Assembly: GCA_019309565.1 (NCBI GenBank)
Contig: JAFDFZ010000007.1
Location: 50,091-114,090, forward strand
Origin: Deltaproteobacteria bacterium
GTDB taxonomy: Bacteria > Desulfobacterota > Desulfobacteria > Desulfobacterales > SURF-15
Direction: 5' to 3'
Length of the DNA: 64,000 bases
In this document: piece after piece, positions 36,381-46,295 of the stretch
How positions within the stretch are numbered: position 1 is the stretch's first letter
How the letters are laid out: each line of letters starts with the position of its first letter
The notes under the pieces: generated by a model
Databases searched by the model: none
Seen by the model: only the letters and a program-made list of their open reading frames with translations
What the model was told of the DNA's origin: nothing
Translations under genes and position numbers: made by a program

Positions 36381-36970
36381 ACCCTCTTTCCCTGAAGCTC
36401 TTTACCGCATAAGCCCATTGTTCTGAACATTTTACGGCTCATAGAGTTTCTCTTTGAAGATCCTGAAAATCCCATATCCTGCTGCCCGATCATGTGGTCG
36501 TACCGCAGCAGCCCTATCAGTGCCAGCGCCATTGCATCGGCTGCATGGGATGGGCGAATGGCTTCTGATAAATTCAAAAAGTGTCTCACAGCGCTTTCCA
36601 GTTGCAATTTCGTTGCGCTTCCGTTTCCGGTCAGCACCTGTTTTACCTCACGAACTGAAATTTCCACAACTGGAACATTTACCCGGCAGCTGGCCAGCAG
36701 AATAACCCCGCTTACCTTGCCGAGTATGATTCCGGAAGCCGGGTACTTTTCCAGTGAAAACACATCCTCCACGACTAAAAGATCCGGCCTTTCATCCTGC
36801 AATGCCGCCATCACTCTTGAAAATATTCGATCCAGGCGATCCGGTAAGGGCAGATGTTTGCTCGTATGAATATTGCCGAAAGAATAAGAATCAACATGGC
36901 TGCCGGCGCCCCGAACAATTCCGACACCAGTAGCCGCCAGTCCGGGATCGATGCCAACCACCGTTATCAT
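36377..36970 (-). CDS. ruvC: Holliday junction resolvase RuvC
   Basis: The 197-residue nuclease shows the first catalytic Asp in VVGIDPGLAATG, the Glu in VVEDVF, and the C-terminal acidic pair in HAADAMALAL. About 35 residues follow the usual end and look unstructured. It is the first gene of the ruvCAB operon, a common order in this phylum. Confidence 0.96.
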   Translation of the reverse strand: MITVVGIDPGLAATGVGIVRGAGSHVDSYSFGNIHTSKHLPLPDRLDRIFSRVMAALQDERPDLLVVEDVFSLEKYPASGIILGKVSGVILLASCRVNVPVVEISVREVKQVLTGNGSATKLQLESAVRHFLNLSEAIRPSHAADAMALALIGLLRYDHMIGQQDMGFSGSSKRNSMSRKMFRTMGLCGKELQGKRV

Positions 36971-37035
36971 CTCACACCCACTGCTGATTTGCCGTACAAC
37001 CTGGTGGATGCAAATAGCATATTTGCAGTTACATC

Positions 37036-37073
37036 GAAAAACAAAAGCGCCGTTAGAACAGATAACGCCGCTT
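37036..37073 (-). terminator. Rho-independent terminator after cpoB
   Basis: On the minus strand, AGCGGCGTTA and TAACGGCGCT pair with one mismatch around a seven-base loop, followed by TTTTGTTTTT. It lies just after the cpoB stop (37098) and would end the Tol-Pal transcript before ruvC. Confidence 0.72.
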
Positions 37074-37097
37074 TCATAATAAAATTTGGATATCCGA

Positions 37098-37985
37098 TCA
37101 CTGGATTTCTTTTAATTTTCGCTTTGCAATAGTTGCTTCACTTGACTTTGGATATTTGCTTATCAGCTCCTTGAGAATCAGGCGGGAATTTGCCTTATCG
37201 CCGAGGTTAAGAAAGGAAAGACCCTGTTTTAGCAACGATGCCGGCACCTTATTTCCCTTGGGATAGTTATCGATTACCTTCTGGTATTCGAGAATGGCTT
37301 TTTCGTACCACTTTTCTCGATAGTAGATCTCCCCTATCCAGAATTGGGCGTTATCTGCCTTGCTGGATTTCGGGTATTTTTCAAGATAGGCCTCAAATTT
37401 TTCACGAGCGGTTTCATAATCGCCCTTATCATAGGCTTGCTTTGCAGCCTTGTAAAGCTCGCTTTCCGAGGCGGTTTCCTTTATACGGGTAATCGATGGC
37501 GGGGGGGATTTCCCAGCAGGCTGTTTGGAGGCTTCTACCAGATTAAGGTACTGTTCGATTCTGGCGACACGGCTTCTTGTCTGTCTTGAAATTTTCTCGA
37601 TGTCGTCTAATTTGGTGAATCGCTCGGTTTCCGAACGTTTCAATAAATTCTGCTGTTGTTTTACCAAATATTGAGTTGTTTCGATTTGGCCTCGTAATTT
37701 CTGAAGCTCCTCTCTGATCTGGTCCAGGGTCACGTGGCTTTCCGCCAATCGATTCCGTAAGTTCTGCGATTCTTGGTTTTCGATTTGGCTGAATTCTTCC
37801 AGTCTGGATTCTATTCGCCCTATTCTCTGGTTCAATAAGTTCAGATCCTCAGCCCTATCTTCGTTCTCCTGTTCAAGTACTGCCAGCCGTTGATCAAGCG
37901 CGAAAAATTCCTGTTCTGTCACGCAACCGTCCAAAAAAACGATGCTTCCTAAGACCAAAAATAGTATGGATTTTATAGTGGTCAT
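37098..37985 (-). CDS. cpoB: Tol-Pal system protein CpoB (YbgF)
   Basis: The 295-residue protein has a short signal with a lipobox-like FLDGC, so it is probably a lipoprotein here. A long coiled coil at about 25-135 drives trimerisation, and three TPR repeats (about 170-290; YKAAKQAYDKGDYETARE is the first) end the protein. In E. coli CpoB couples peptidoglycan synthesis to outer-membrane constriction. It is the last gene of the Tol-Pal operon; the ATG follows GAGGAGACAGAGG. Confidence 0.92.
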   Translation of the reverse strand: MTTIKSILFLVLGSIVFLDGCVTEQEFFALDQRLAVLEQENEDRAEDLNLLNQRIGRIESRLEEFSQIENQESQNLRNRLAESHVTLDQIREELQKLRGQIETTQYLVKQQQNLLKRSETERFTKLDDIEKISRQTRSRVARIEQYLNLVEASKQPAGKSPPPSITRIKETASESELYKAAKQAYDKGDYETAREKFEAYLEKYPKSSKADNAQFWIGEIYYREKWYEKAILEYQKVIDNYPKGNKVPASLLKQGLSFLNLGDKANSRLILKELISKYPKSSEATIAKRKLKEIQ

Positions 37986-38104
37986 CCTCTGTCTCCTCAG
38001 AGAAACTAACTATACCTTAACGCAATTATACGTCTTGGCAGGCGACAAGTTAAGCTGTCGCCTGCTGCACAGAGAACCAATCAGGTATCGTTTAGGATCG
38101 GAGA

Positions 38105-38692
38105 CTATTCGATGACGAATTGATCTCGTCTATTTTTTGCCCATGCCTTTTCGTTATGGCCGGGGTCCAGTGGCCGTTCTTCTCCGTAGCTTATGGTTGT
38201 AAGCCGCGACTCGGCAATTCCCAAGTTAACGAGAAACGCTTTTGCACTGTTTGCGCGCCGGTCTCCTAAAGCAAGGTTGTACTCGTTGGTGCCACGTTCA
38301 TCGCAGTGTCCCTCGATGATCACTTTCACATCAGGATATTTTCTTAAAAATTCCGCTTTCCTTTTCAAAACTTCCTGGGCTTCCGGTTTGAGATTCGATT
38401 TGTCGAAGTCAAAGTAAATCATCTCGCTCTCAAAACGAACTCTTTCGTCTTCCATCTTGCCCTTTTCGGCTTCCCTTCGGGCCTTCTCCGCTCTGAGGCG
38501 CTCCTCCTCAAGCCTTTTTTGCCTCTCCAGCTCTGCCCGCCTGGCGGCCTCTTCGGCCGCTTTTTTCGCCGCCTCATCTTCGGCTTTCACGGCCGGTTGA
38601 GCCCTGACGGTTTTCTTCGCACATGAGACTGTAAACAGTAATCCGGGAATTGCTAACAACAGAACCGCAACTAACCAAAACTTTTTGTGCAT
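38105..38692 (-). CDS. pal: Peptidoglycan-associated lipoprotein Pal
   Basis: The 195-residue lipoprotein has a signal with lipobox FTVSC. A Lys/Glu/Arg/Ala-rich charged helix of about 70 residues is longer than in E. coli Pal. The OmpA-like domain has [14 protein letters not shown] and the peptidoglycan-binding [12 protein letters not shown] with GDRRA. The ATG at 38692 follows GGAGGAG; a start at 38713 would place residues before the signal. Confidence 0.95.
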   Translation of the reverse strand: MHKKFWLVAVLLLAIPGLLFTVSCAKKTVRAQPAVKAEDEAAKKAAEEAARRAELERQKRLEEERLRAEKARREAEKGKMEDERVRFESEMIYFDFDKSNLKPEAQEVLKRKAEFLRKYPDVKVIIEGHCDERGTNEYNLALGDRRANSAKAFLVNLGIAESRLTTISYGEERPLDPGHNEKAWAKNRRDQFVIE

Positions 38693-38719
38693 TTTTTCTC
38701 CTCCTTTTAACAATACCTC

Positions 38720-40093
38720 TTAATAGTTTGGTGCACTCTGTGACCAATCCGGGTTTGTCTGCTCACCCTCCATGGCGAGCAGGCGCCGTTGATCGGTTCC
38801 AATAGCCGTCATAACATAAATTCTTGAAGGTCCCTCTCGCGTAGTGCTAAACGTTATCAAGCTGCCATCAGGAGACCATGAAGGCGACTCATTGTCTCGT
38901 TGATTCGCCGTCAGTTGTAAGAGAGCCCCGGTGTTTACATCGATTACAAATATGTCGAAGTTACCATTGTTCATACCGCTGTAAGCAATCCTGTCTCCTT
39001 TTGGAGACCAGCTGGGCGATGTATTATAATTTCCCTCATACGTGAGCCTTTCCACACGCCCGCTTTCCATATCCTTTATATAAATTTGCGGTGATCCTGA
39101 TCTGTTTGAAACAAAAGCAAATTTTTTTCCATCCGGTGACCAGCTAGGAGAAACATCAATTCCATAACTGCGCGTTAATCTCTTAATAATTTTCCCGCTT
39201 CCCGTCAATAAATAAATTTCCGGATCTCCGGAAAAGGACAATGTCGCCGCAAGGGAGAATTTCCCGGGAACCCACGCAGGGGTTGTATTGATGCCCTTTT
39301 TGGATACCACTGTCCCGTGTTTGTCTTTAACATGTCTTATGTAAAGATCAGGTCTTCCTCTGAGATAAGAAGTGTAAGCAATCCACTTGCCATCCGACGA
39401 CCATGCGGGGGTGAGGTTTATCTTCTTGTTGTTAGTAAAATACTTCGGATTGTGACCATCAAATTCACAGATGACGATCTCCTTGCTCGCCTTTTTCTTG
39501 GTAACGAATGCGATTTTGCTGTTGAACACACCACGATCCCCGGTAAGCACATATATGACCTCGCTGCAAAACCGATGGATGATCTTACGCTGATCTCCCA
39601 ACCATCCTTTATATCTTTTTCCAACAATCATTCTTTCCTTAAAGGTATCGTACAGGCGAAGTTCCATGGTAATGATCGTATCTTGAATCGAAACTCTTCC
39701 GATTATGAGCATCTCTGCGCCGGTTACAGTCCAGTTCTTGAATTCAATCCCCTGCCCTGCCCAATCAGTATTGGGATCTATGAGAAAGGCTCCCCGGTCT
39801 AGCAGCTTGAAATATCCCGTAAATTCCAGTGATGAAGAAAGCAGATCAGAACTTTCCGCAGCTACCTGTTTGTGCGTTTGATCGAAAGATTCCACAATGA
39901 AGGGTGGAATAGCGATGGGGATCTTTTTCAGGAAAGGATTGCTGATATCAATATAATCGTATTCCGATGAATATGCCATGGGTATGAAACGGCTTAAAAC
40001 CACAAGCGCAATACATACAAACCATATTCCCATAAAGCCGTATCCACTTGCAGCAAAACCTCGAATCGCTCGAAAATTCGAATAAGTTGTCAT
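38720..40093 (-). CDS. tolB: Tol-Pal translocation protein TolB
   Basis: The 457-residue periplasmic protein has a signal segment (GIWFVCIALVVLSRFIPMAYS), the N-terminal alpha/beta domain and a six-bladed WD40-like propeller with repeated PSWSPDG/PAWSSDGKWIAY blades. It links Pal to the TolQRA motor. The first ATG gives an unusually long signal n-region; ATG at 40033 is an alternative. Confidence 0.95.
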   Translation of the reverse strand: MTTYSNFRAIRGFAASGYGFMGIWFVCIALVVLSRFIPMAYSSEYDYIDISNPFLKKIPIAIPPFIVESFDQTHKQVAAESSDLLSSSLEFTGYFKLLDRGAFLIDPNTDWAGQGIEFKNWTVTGAEMLIIGRVSIQDTIITMELRLYDTFKERMIVGKRYKGWLGDQRKIIHRFCSEVIYVLTGDRGVFNSKIAFVTKKKASKEIVICEFDGHNPKYFTNNKKINLTPAWSSDGKWIAYTSYLRGRPDLYIRHVKDKHGTVVSKKGINTTPAWVPGKFSLAATLSFSGDPEIYLLTGSGKIIKRLTRSYGIDVSPSWSPDGKKFAFVSNRSGSPQIYIKDMESGRVERLTYEGNYNTSPSWSPKGDRIAYSGMNNGNFDIFVIDVNTGALLQLTANQRDNESPSWSPDGSLITFSTTREGPSRIYVMTAIGTDQRRLLAMEGEQTNPDWSQSAPNY

Positions 40094-40100
40094 ACAGGTA

Positions 40101-41114
40101 TCAGCCTGTTCCCCGTCTTAGGCCGGATGGCGTAAAGACCAACCCGACATTATAAAATGGTCTTATATATCCTCTTGGAAGGGGAGGAAGCGGATTTGAT
40201 TTCTTAATCGCCTTATAAGCGGAATCATCGAAATAATTGTTTCCTGATTTCTTCTCAAACCAAATATCTTTAATTTCGCCATTCGGCATAATTTTGATGA
40301 CCAGAATGGCTTCAAGGTCTTTCCGACCACCTGTTAGTTGCTCAGAGAATGCCCATCGTTTTTCGATATGATAGGCAATTTCAAGTTTATAAAGATCGAT
40401 CTGTTCCAGTATTTTTCTGCCCGGAAATCCCCGATTTCCCGGAAAACCGGTCCCTCTTTCGGTTGTTCCGATTGCGCTGCCTGAATATTGTTTCGGAGCC
40501 TTTGCCACTTTGGGCTCTTTTATTTCCTGCCGGAGCCGTTCAATAGCATCGACGACGGTTTTGGGTCTTTTGTTCACACTTTCTTTTTCGATTCGTTTGA
40601 TGGCTCTTTTGATTATCCGGGAGGAGCGCAACGTCTTCTTCTTCAAGGATATTTTAACCTTCTTCTTCCTGGGCGAGATGGATATGGTAGGGGGAGGTGG
40701 TTTTCTTTCCACGGCGGATGCAACGGTAATCGATGATTTGTTGGGGGGCGCCATCTTTTTTTCAGGTTTTTTTTCAGAAGCCGGAATTTGCACTGGAGCC
40801 GGTTTGGGTTCTTTGACCTTCAGATCCGATACTTCAGGTACTTCCTGTTGCACCAAAGGTTCTATTGGATTTGCAACGGCACCTCCTCCCATGGCAGGGG
40901 GAGCTGCCAGAGGCGGTAAGGAAACGATGCTCACGCTGATAGCAGACGGGATGTACCGTTTTTGAGACAATAGTTGGCTTGGAGAAAAAATAAGAACAAG
41001 CAAAAAAACGATGTGCCCCAACGCAGAGACGGCAAACATTTTGGCATTCGTCTGTATGCCGTTCTCTGTGTTCTGTAATGAAGAATAAGGAGCAATGGTC
41101 AATTTATTCATCAT
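40101..41114 (-). CDS. tolA: TolA/TonB-family energy-coupling protein
   Basis: The 337-residue protein has an N-terminal membrane helix (FAVSALGHIVFLLVLIFSP), which docks with TolQ/R, and a Pro/Lys-rich extended middle (KKPEKKMAPPNKSS). The C-terminal domain has the TonB-like pattern KIMPNGEIKDIWFEKKSGN and FDDSAYKAIKKSNPLPPLP. By operon position it is TolA. It overlaps tolR by four bases. Confidence 0.92.
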   Translation of the reverse strand: MMNKLTIAPYSSLQNTENGIQTNAKMFAVSALGHIVFLLVLIFSPSQLLSQKRYIPSAISVSIVSLPPLAAPPAMGGGAVANPIEPLVQQEVPEVSDLKVKEPKPAPVQIPASEKKPEKKMAPPNKSSITVASAVERKPPPPTISISPRKKKVKISLKKKTLRSSRIIKRAIKRIEKESVNKRPKTVVDAIERLRQEIKEPKVAKAPKQYSGSAIGTTERGTGFPGNRGFPGRKILEQIDLYKLEIAYHIEKRWAFSEQLTGGRKDLEAILVIKIMPNGEIKDIWFEKKSGNNYFDDSAYKAIKKSNPLPPLPRGYIRPFYNVGLVFTPSGLRRGTG

Positions 41115-41551
41115 CGCTTTGCTCTTAGCTTTTTCAGTTCCGAATCGGAGCCCAGAGGTATCGTAACCATTCCCAGTTTCTCAACGCCAGCGCCCCTGAT
41201 TTCAGACATCACGCGAACGACCATTCCATATGCGATTTCTTTATCGGCCCGGAAATAGACTTCACGATCCGAACGGCCCTCGAGCACTTTGGCAAGCTTA
41301 TTCTGCAGAAATTCAAGAGTGACCTGATAGTCGTTTATGAAAATTTGATTGTCTTTGTTAATTGTGATAATTAATGGCTCTTTTTCGGAAACAAGCGGCT
41401 TGGAGGTGGCTTCCGGCAGGGAAACATTAATACCCTGCACCATCATCGGTGCTGTGACCATGAAAATGATGAGCAACACCAGCATTACATCAACAAACGG
41501 TGTCACATTGATGTCAGACAAAAGGCCATTATTGTTGTTGCCAAGTATCAT
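41111..41551 (-). CDS. tolR: Biopolymer transport protein TolR/ExbD
   Basis: The 146-residue protein has one membrane helix carrying the proton-path Asp (NVTPFVDVMLVLLIIFMV) and a periplasmic domain. It overlaps tolQ and tolA by four bases on each side, so the three motor genes are coupled. Confidence 0.96.
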   Translation of the reverse strand: MILGNNNNGLLSDINVTPFVDVMLVLLIIFMVTAPMMVQGINVSLPEATSKPLVSEKEPLIITINKDNQIFINDYQVTLEFLQNKLAKVLEGRSDREVYFRADKEIAYGMVVRVMSEIRGAGVEKLGMVTIPLGSDSELKKLRAKR

Positions 41552-42288
41552 TCCCTGCCCCCCTCTGCCCGTAACAGGTCACGTTCAATAATATTTAAAA
41601 AATCGGCCGAAAAACTATGCAGATCCGACTCGATAATTCTGATTTTTTGGGAAAAATAGTTAAATGCAATAACAGCCGGTATGGCCACTGCAAGCCCGGC
41701 CGCAGTTGCGATAAGCGCTTCGGAAATACCTGGTGCCACCACGGCGAGATTGGCAGAGCCCCTGAGTCCAATACCATGAAACGACCCCATAATGCCCCAC
41801 ACGGTTCCGAACAAACCGATAAACGGAGTGGTGTTACCGGTAGTGGCAAGAAAAGGTACCATCTGAGTCATACGCGTCGTCTCGGTATTGATCGCACGAC
41901 GTAATGCGCGTTTCACATTCTCGGTACCTATAAAGTGGGCATTCGCATAAGCAGTATCCTCCGATCCGTGTGCTGACGATTGGGAAGATATGGAATATCC
42001 GTACTGGCTTATTTTTTTAAGCTCCACATATCCGATTCGAAATATTCTGGCAACAGGACTGCCGTTGAGCTGTTTGGCTTTCGTAAATGCGGCAGAAAGG
42101 TCTCGCGTTTTCCAGAAAAATTCGGTAAAAAACGCTGATTCCTTGAATGCTCTGCGGATATATCGGAATTTGATAAGAATAATTGCCCAGGATGTCACAG
42201 AAAATATGAACAACAAGAAAAGTACAAACTGCACCATCAAGCTTGCATTTCTTATCATGTGGATGATATCAATGTCTTGGGGACCCAT
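41548..42288 (-). CDS. tolQ: Proton-channel protein TolQ/ExbB
   Basis: The 246-residue protein has three membrane helices, with the conserved FIGLFGTVWGIMGSF and the GISEALIATAAGLAVAIPAV motif that forms the channel with TolR. It is the first gene of the six-gene Tol-Pal operon. Confidence 0.96.
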   Translation of the reverse strand: MGPQDIDIIHMIRNASLMVQFVLFLLFIFSVTSWAIILIKFRYIRRAFKESAFFTEFFWKTRDLSAAFTKAKQLNGSPVARIFRIGYVELKKISQYGYSISSQSSAHGSEDTAYANAHFIGTENVKRALRRAINTETTRMTQMVPFLATTGNTTPFIGLFGTVWGIMGSFHGIGLRGSANLAVVAPGISEALIATAAGLAVAIPAVIAFNYFSQKIRIIESDLHSFSADFLNIIERDLLRAEGGRE

Positions 42289-42367
42289 TCAGTGGCTCCA
42301 ATCTGGGTGATAAGCTTAGTAATTTAATCATTGCAATGAAATTTTAAAACTAGCCTTTAAATAGATT

Positions 42368-42396
42368 AAAATATATGAAAAAGCGCTATCTGTCAA
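42368..42396 (-). promoter_or_regulatory. Sigma-70 promoter of the Tol-Pal operon
   Basis: On the minus strand a perfect TTGACA (42391-42396) and TATTTT (42368-42373) are separated by 17 bases, about 80 bases before the tolQ start. Confidence 0.68.
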
Positions 42397-42833
42397 GAAT
42401 TTTGAAAAATCTCGCTATTTTTTGACTTTTTTTGATATCAACCGTTTTCTTTTTCATACGGTGCTCTAATGGTATTGTCCGATAAAACCATAACCCGAAC
42501 AGCAGGATTGAAGCAATTGGGCTTCGCCATAGGCTACGCCCCAACAAGGGCGCAAATTCCGATCTTTCGGGGAATCAAAAAGAATCTGCCGCTCTTTCTT
42601 TGGGTCTTTGTGTCTTCGTGGCAATGGAAAAAGTTTTGACACGAAAAACATGGCCATGCCTTTTTAAGCAACGAAATTTATGCAATATATGTACCATAGA
42701 CTTTTCCTACCCCTTTCAGTGGTTTTATGGTATATTGCCATGAAAACGGGAATATAGGTTCAATATTACCGGTTATATGAACACCTTGATGTTCCTGCAT
42801 CTGCTCTGGGCTTCAAGGAGGGCTTTTGTAGTT

Positions 42834-42862
42834 TTGACTAATATTATAAGAACTGATAAATG
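42834..42862 (+). promoter_or_regulatory. Candidate promoter of the sdhCAB operon
   Basis: TTGACT (42834-42839) and TAAATG (42857-42862) are 17 bases apart, placing a start about 20 bases before the sdhC ATG. The -10 box is weak. Confidence 0.4.
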
Positions 42863-42888
42863 GCGTTAATCCGTTTCAAGGGGATGAA

Positions 42889-43530
42889 ATGAATTGGTTT
42901 TTTGAGGCTTTGACATCTTCGGTGGGTAAGAAATTGCTGATGGCTGTCACAGGACTTGGCTTTTGCGGATTTCTTATTGCCCATCTTGCTGGAAACGTGA
43001 CAATGTATGGTGGAGGAGAGGCTTTTAACGCTTATGCTGCAAAGCTACATTCTCTTGGTTTGATTCTAAGAATCGCCGAGGCGGGTCTTGTTTTTTTTGC
43101 GATTGTCCACATCACCACAGGTGCGGTTCTTTTTTTCCAAAATCTAAGAGCACGACCGGTTCGATACCACGTAAAGAAGACCGCAGGTGCTCAGAGCCTT
43201 GCAGCGGCGACAATGCCCTATACCGGCATACTGGTGCTCTTGTTTGTGGTCAATCACCTGATGGATTTTAGTTTTGTTGATAAAGCCCATGCATCGATTT
43301 ACCAAATTGTTAGTGAAAAATTCTCCAATCCTCTGTATGTCATTCTATATATTGTCGGCATGATTCTGGTTGCCGTGCATGTAAGTCACGGTTTATGGAG
43401 CGCATTTCAAACCATTGGAGCAAATCATCCAAAATATATGCCCTTTTTAAGGAAGATGAGTATTGTTTTCAGTATCCTGATTGGAATCGGCTTTGGAACG
43501 CTTCCCATCTATGTCTCACTTATTTCATAG
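42889..43530 (+). CDS. sdhC: Succinate dehydrogenase/fumarate reductase cytochrome b subunit
   Basis: The 213-residue membrane subunit has five predicted helices and several conserved His (FLIAHLAGN, FFAIVHITTG, VVNHLMDF, VAVHVSHGLWSAF) expected to ligate two hemes b. This is the single-subunit diheme type found in Wolinella and Geobacter. It anchors SdhAB and exchanges electrons with menaquinone. GGGGATGAA overlaps the start. Confidence 0.93.
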   Translation: MNWFFEALTSSVGKKLLMAVTGLGFCGFLIAHLAGNVTMYGGGEAFNAYAAKLHSLGLILRIAEAGLVFFAIVHITTGAVLFFQNLRARPVRYHVKKTAGAQSLAAATMPYTGILVLLFVVNHLMDFSFVDKAHASIYQIVSEKFSNPLYVILYIVGMILVAVHVSHGLWSAFQTIGANHPKYMPFLRKMSIVFSILIGIGFGTLPIYVSLIS

Positions 43531-43542
43531 AAAGGAAACCAC

Positions 43543-45456
43543 ATGCTCCTTGATGGAAACGTACCCGGCGGAGCACTGGCAGATAAATGGGATAAACGCC
43601 AATTTGAACTGAAGCTTGTAAGTCCTGCCAACAAGCGAAAGTACCACATCATCGTGGTCGGTACCGGGCTTGCAGGCAGTTCTGCTTCTGCTTCCCTGGG
43701 GGAACTGGGCTATAACGTAAAAACATTTTGTATCCAGGACAGCCCCCGCCGGGCTCACAGCATCGCAGCACAAGGAGGCATCAATGCCGCAAAAAACTAT
43801 GCAAACGACGGGGACAGCATCTGGCGTCTTTTTTATGACACCATCAAAGGGGGAGACTTCAGATCCCGCGAAGCAAACGTCTATCGCCTCGCCCAACTCA
43901 GCAACAACATCATCGACCAGTGTGTCGCCCAGGGTGTGCCATTTGCAAGAGATTATGGTGGGCTGCTTGCCAATCGCTCGTTCGGTGGTGCTCAGGTTTC
44001 AAGGACCTTTTACGCGCGCGGGCAGACGGGACAACAACTTTTGCTGGGGGCATATGGTGCGTTGATGCGCCAGGTGGCAGAGGGTCGAGTAACCCTGTTT
44101 ACCCGCAGGGAAATGTTGGATCTGGTCGTGATCAACGGGCGTGCAAGAGGAATTGTAGTTCGAAACCTTATCACCGGCGAGATGGAATCACACGCTGCCC
44201 ACGCAGTGGTCTTGGCTACAGGTGGATACAGCAACGTGTATTATCTTTCCACAAATGCCATGGCCTCAAATGCAAGCGCCATTTTCAAAGCTTACAAAAA
44301 AGGAGCCTTTTTTGCCAACCCCTGTTTTACCCAGATCCATCCCACCTGCATCCCCGTACACGGAACCTATCAATCCAAGCTGACATTGATGAGTGAAAGC
44401 CTGCGAAACGATGGGCGAGTATGGGTTCCGAAAACACCAGGGGATAAGCGGCCACCCAACCAGATCCCCGAGTCTGAAAGGGACTATTTCCTTGAAAGGA
44501 AATATCCCAGTTTTGGAAACTTAGCTCCCCGGGATGTCGCCTCCAGAAGCGCCAAGGAACAGTGCGACATGGGTAAAGGAGTCGGGGAATCCGGTCTTGC
44601 GGTATATCTGGACCTTTCCGATGCCATCAAGCGGGATGGAAAAGAGGTAATCGAGCAAAAATATGGAAATCTGTTTCAGATGTACGAAAAAATTACCGAC
44701 GAAAATCCTTACGAAACTCCCATGATGATTTATCCGGCCGCCCATTACACCATGGGCGGTTTATGGGTTGATTACAACCTGATGAGTAACCTGCCGGGAC
44801 TTTTTGTACTGGGGGAGGCGAATTTTTCAGATCACGGGGCAAACCGACTCGGTGCCAGTGCGCTCATGCAGGGTCTGGCAGACGGTTATTTCATAATTCC
44901 TTATACCATCGGGGGATATCTGGCAGGAAGTTCACTTCCTGAAGTCACAGCAGAGCATCGTGCATTTAAAGAAACAGTTCTTCAAGCCATGAGTCGGGTA
45001 GAAAAATTGTTATCCATTCGGGGAAACCGTACGGTGGACGATTTTCACAGGGAACTGGGAAATATTATGTGGGAATATTGCGGGATGTCTCGTAACGATA
45101 CCGGCTTAAATAAAGCACGTACACTGGTTCGCAAGCTGAGGGAGGAGTTCTGGGAGAATGTGATCGTACCCGGTTCTCCCAGAGATTTGAATCAAAGTTT
45201 GGAACGAGCCGAGCGGGTTGCGGATTTTCTGAAATTCGGCGAACTGATGATCATCGATGCCCTGGCTCGAAGGGAATCCTGCGGGGGACATTTCAACGAA
45301 GCCTATCAAACAGAAGACAACGAGGCAAAACGGGATGATGAAAATTTTTGCCATGTTGCTGCCTGGGAATACAAGGGGGCCGACAAGGAGCCCGAGTTTC
45401 ACAAGGAACCGCTTAAATTTGAGTATGTTGATTTAGCCCAAAGGAGTTACAAGTGA
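43543..45456 (+). CDS. sdhA: Succinate dehydrogenase/fumarate reductase flavoprotein
   Basis: The 637-residue flavoprotein has the FAD-binding [14 protein letters not shown], the [12 protein letters not shown] block with the His that binds FAD covalently, the [11 protein letters not shown] region and [14 protein letters not shown]. It interconverts succinate and fumarate. In a sulphate- or metal-reducing anaerobe the complex may run in either direction. Its stop overlaps the sdhB start by four bases. Confidence 0.96.
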   Translation: MLLDGNVPGGALADKWDKRQFELKLVSPANKRKYHIIVVGTGLAGSSASASLGELGYNVKTFCIQDSPRRAHSIAAQGGINAAKNYANDGDSIWRLFYDTIKGGDFRSREANVYRLAQLSNNIIDQCVAQGVPFARDYGGLLANRSFGGAQVSRTFYARGQTGQQLLLGAYGALMRQVAEGRVTLFTRREMLDLVVINGRARGIVVRNLITGEMESHAAHAVVLATGGYSNVYYLSTNAMASNASAIFKAYKKGAFFANPCFTQIHPTCIPVHGTYQSKLTLMSESLRNDGRVWVPKTPGDKRPPNQIPESERDYFLERKYPSFGNLAPRDVASRSAKEQCDMGKGVGESGLAVYLDLSDAIKRDGKEVIEQKYGNLFQMYEKITDENPYETPMMIYPAAHYTMGGLWVDYNLMSNLPGLFVLGEANFSDHGANRLGASALMQGLADGYFIIPYTIGGYLAGSSLPEVTAEHRAFKETVLQAMSRVEKLLSIRGNRTVDDFHRELGNIMWEYCGMSRNDTGLNKARTLVRKLREEFWENVIVPGSPRDLNQSLERAERVADFLKFGELMIIDALARRESCGGHFNEAYQTEDNEAKRDDENFCHVAAWEYKGADKEPEFHKEPLKFEYVDLAQRSYK

Positions 45457-46217
45457 CAAAATCTTTAAACCTGACATTGAAAATCTGGCGCCAGAAAGGA
45501 GCAGATGACAAAGGGCGTTTCGAGACTTACTCTGCCAAAAATATTTCTCCCAACATGTCTTTCCTGGAGATGTTGGATGTCATCAATGAATCGCTTACGC
45601 TTGAAGGAAAAGATCCCATCGCCTTTGACCATGATTGCAGGGAAGGAATATGCGGCGCCTGTGGGGCCATGGTCAATGGTCTTGCACACGGCCCACAAAG
45701 GGGAACGAATCTCTGCCAGCTTCATATGAGGCATTTCAAAGATGGTGAAACCATCGTGGTAGAGCCGTTCAGATCCCGAGCATTCAAGATCATAAAGGAT
45801 CTGGTGGTGGATCGAACAGCATTTGACGAAATTATCAAAGCGGGCGGGTATATATCCGCAAATACGGGAGGAGCCCCTGATGCCAACTCAATCCCGGTGC
45901 CGAAAGAAAAAGCCGAGCTGGCCATAGATGCAGCTGCGTGTGTGGGCTGTGGCGGCTGTGTTGCCGCCTGCCCCAATGGGTCGGCCATGCTGTTTGTGGG
46001 AGCAAAGATATCACAGTTTGCTTTGCTGCCCCAGGGTAAACCGGAAGCTGCCAGGCGTGCGTATCGAATGGTCAAAAAAATGGATGAACTTGGGTTTGGG
46101 AATTGCACCAATATCACCGAATGCGAAGCACAATGCCCCAAGCAGATATCCATTGCAAACATTTCCCGGATGAACCGAGAGTTTTTCAAAGCCGCATTTT
46201 TTTCCAGTGAAACATAA
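45453..46217 (+). CDS. sdhB: Succinate dehydrogenase/fumarate reductase iron-sulphur subunit
   Basis: The 254-residue protein has a 2Fe-2S site ([12 protein letters not shown] ... C), followed by two further cluster sites ([14 protein letters not shown] and later [12 protein letters not shown]). It passes electrons between the flavin and the cytochrome. Gene order C-A-B matches the diheme type. Confidence 0.96.
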   Translation: MTKSLNLTLKIWRQKGADDKGRFETYSAKNISPNMSFLEMLDVINESLTLEGKDPIAFDHDCREGICGACGAMVNGLAHGPQRGTNLCQLHMRHFKDGETIVVEPFRSRAFKIIKDLVVDRTAFDEIIKAGGYISANTGGAPDANSIPVPKEKAELAIDAAACVGCGGCVAACPNGSAMLFVGAKISQFALLPQGKPEAARRAYRMVKKMDELGFGNCTNITECEAQCPKQISIANISRMNREFFKAAFFSSET

Positions 46218-46295
46218 CCAAAATATCGGAGCGTTTTCGATGCGTGAAGCCTGAAAACAGAAACGATTCTATCGAGCATACAGAAAGGAGGCATA

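Larger units (their letters stand above)
42289..42888. other. Divergent intergenic region tolQ-sdhC
   Basis: This 600-base gap contains the tol promoter, a candidate sdh promoter and, at about 42524-42545, the palindrome-like GGGCTTCGCC...GGCTACGCCCC. Near 42595-42625 it has CTTTGGGTCTTTGTGTCTTC, which looks like dispersed REP-type sequence. I see no credible gene in it. Confidence 0.55.

Noticed and set aside
42466..42657. Small open frame on the minus strand between tolQ and sdhC
   Set aside because: It is built from REP-like and low-complexity sequence and has no recognisable start signal.
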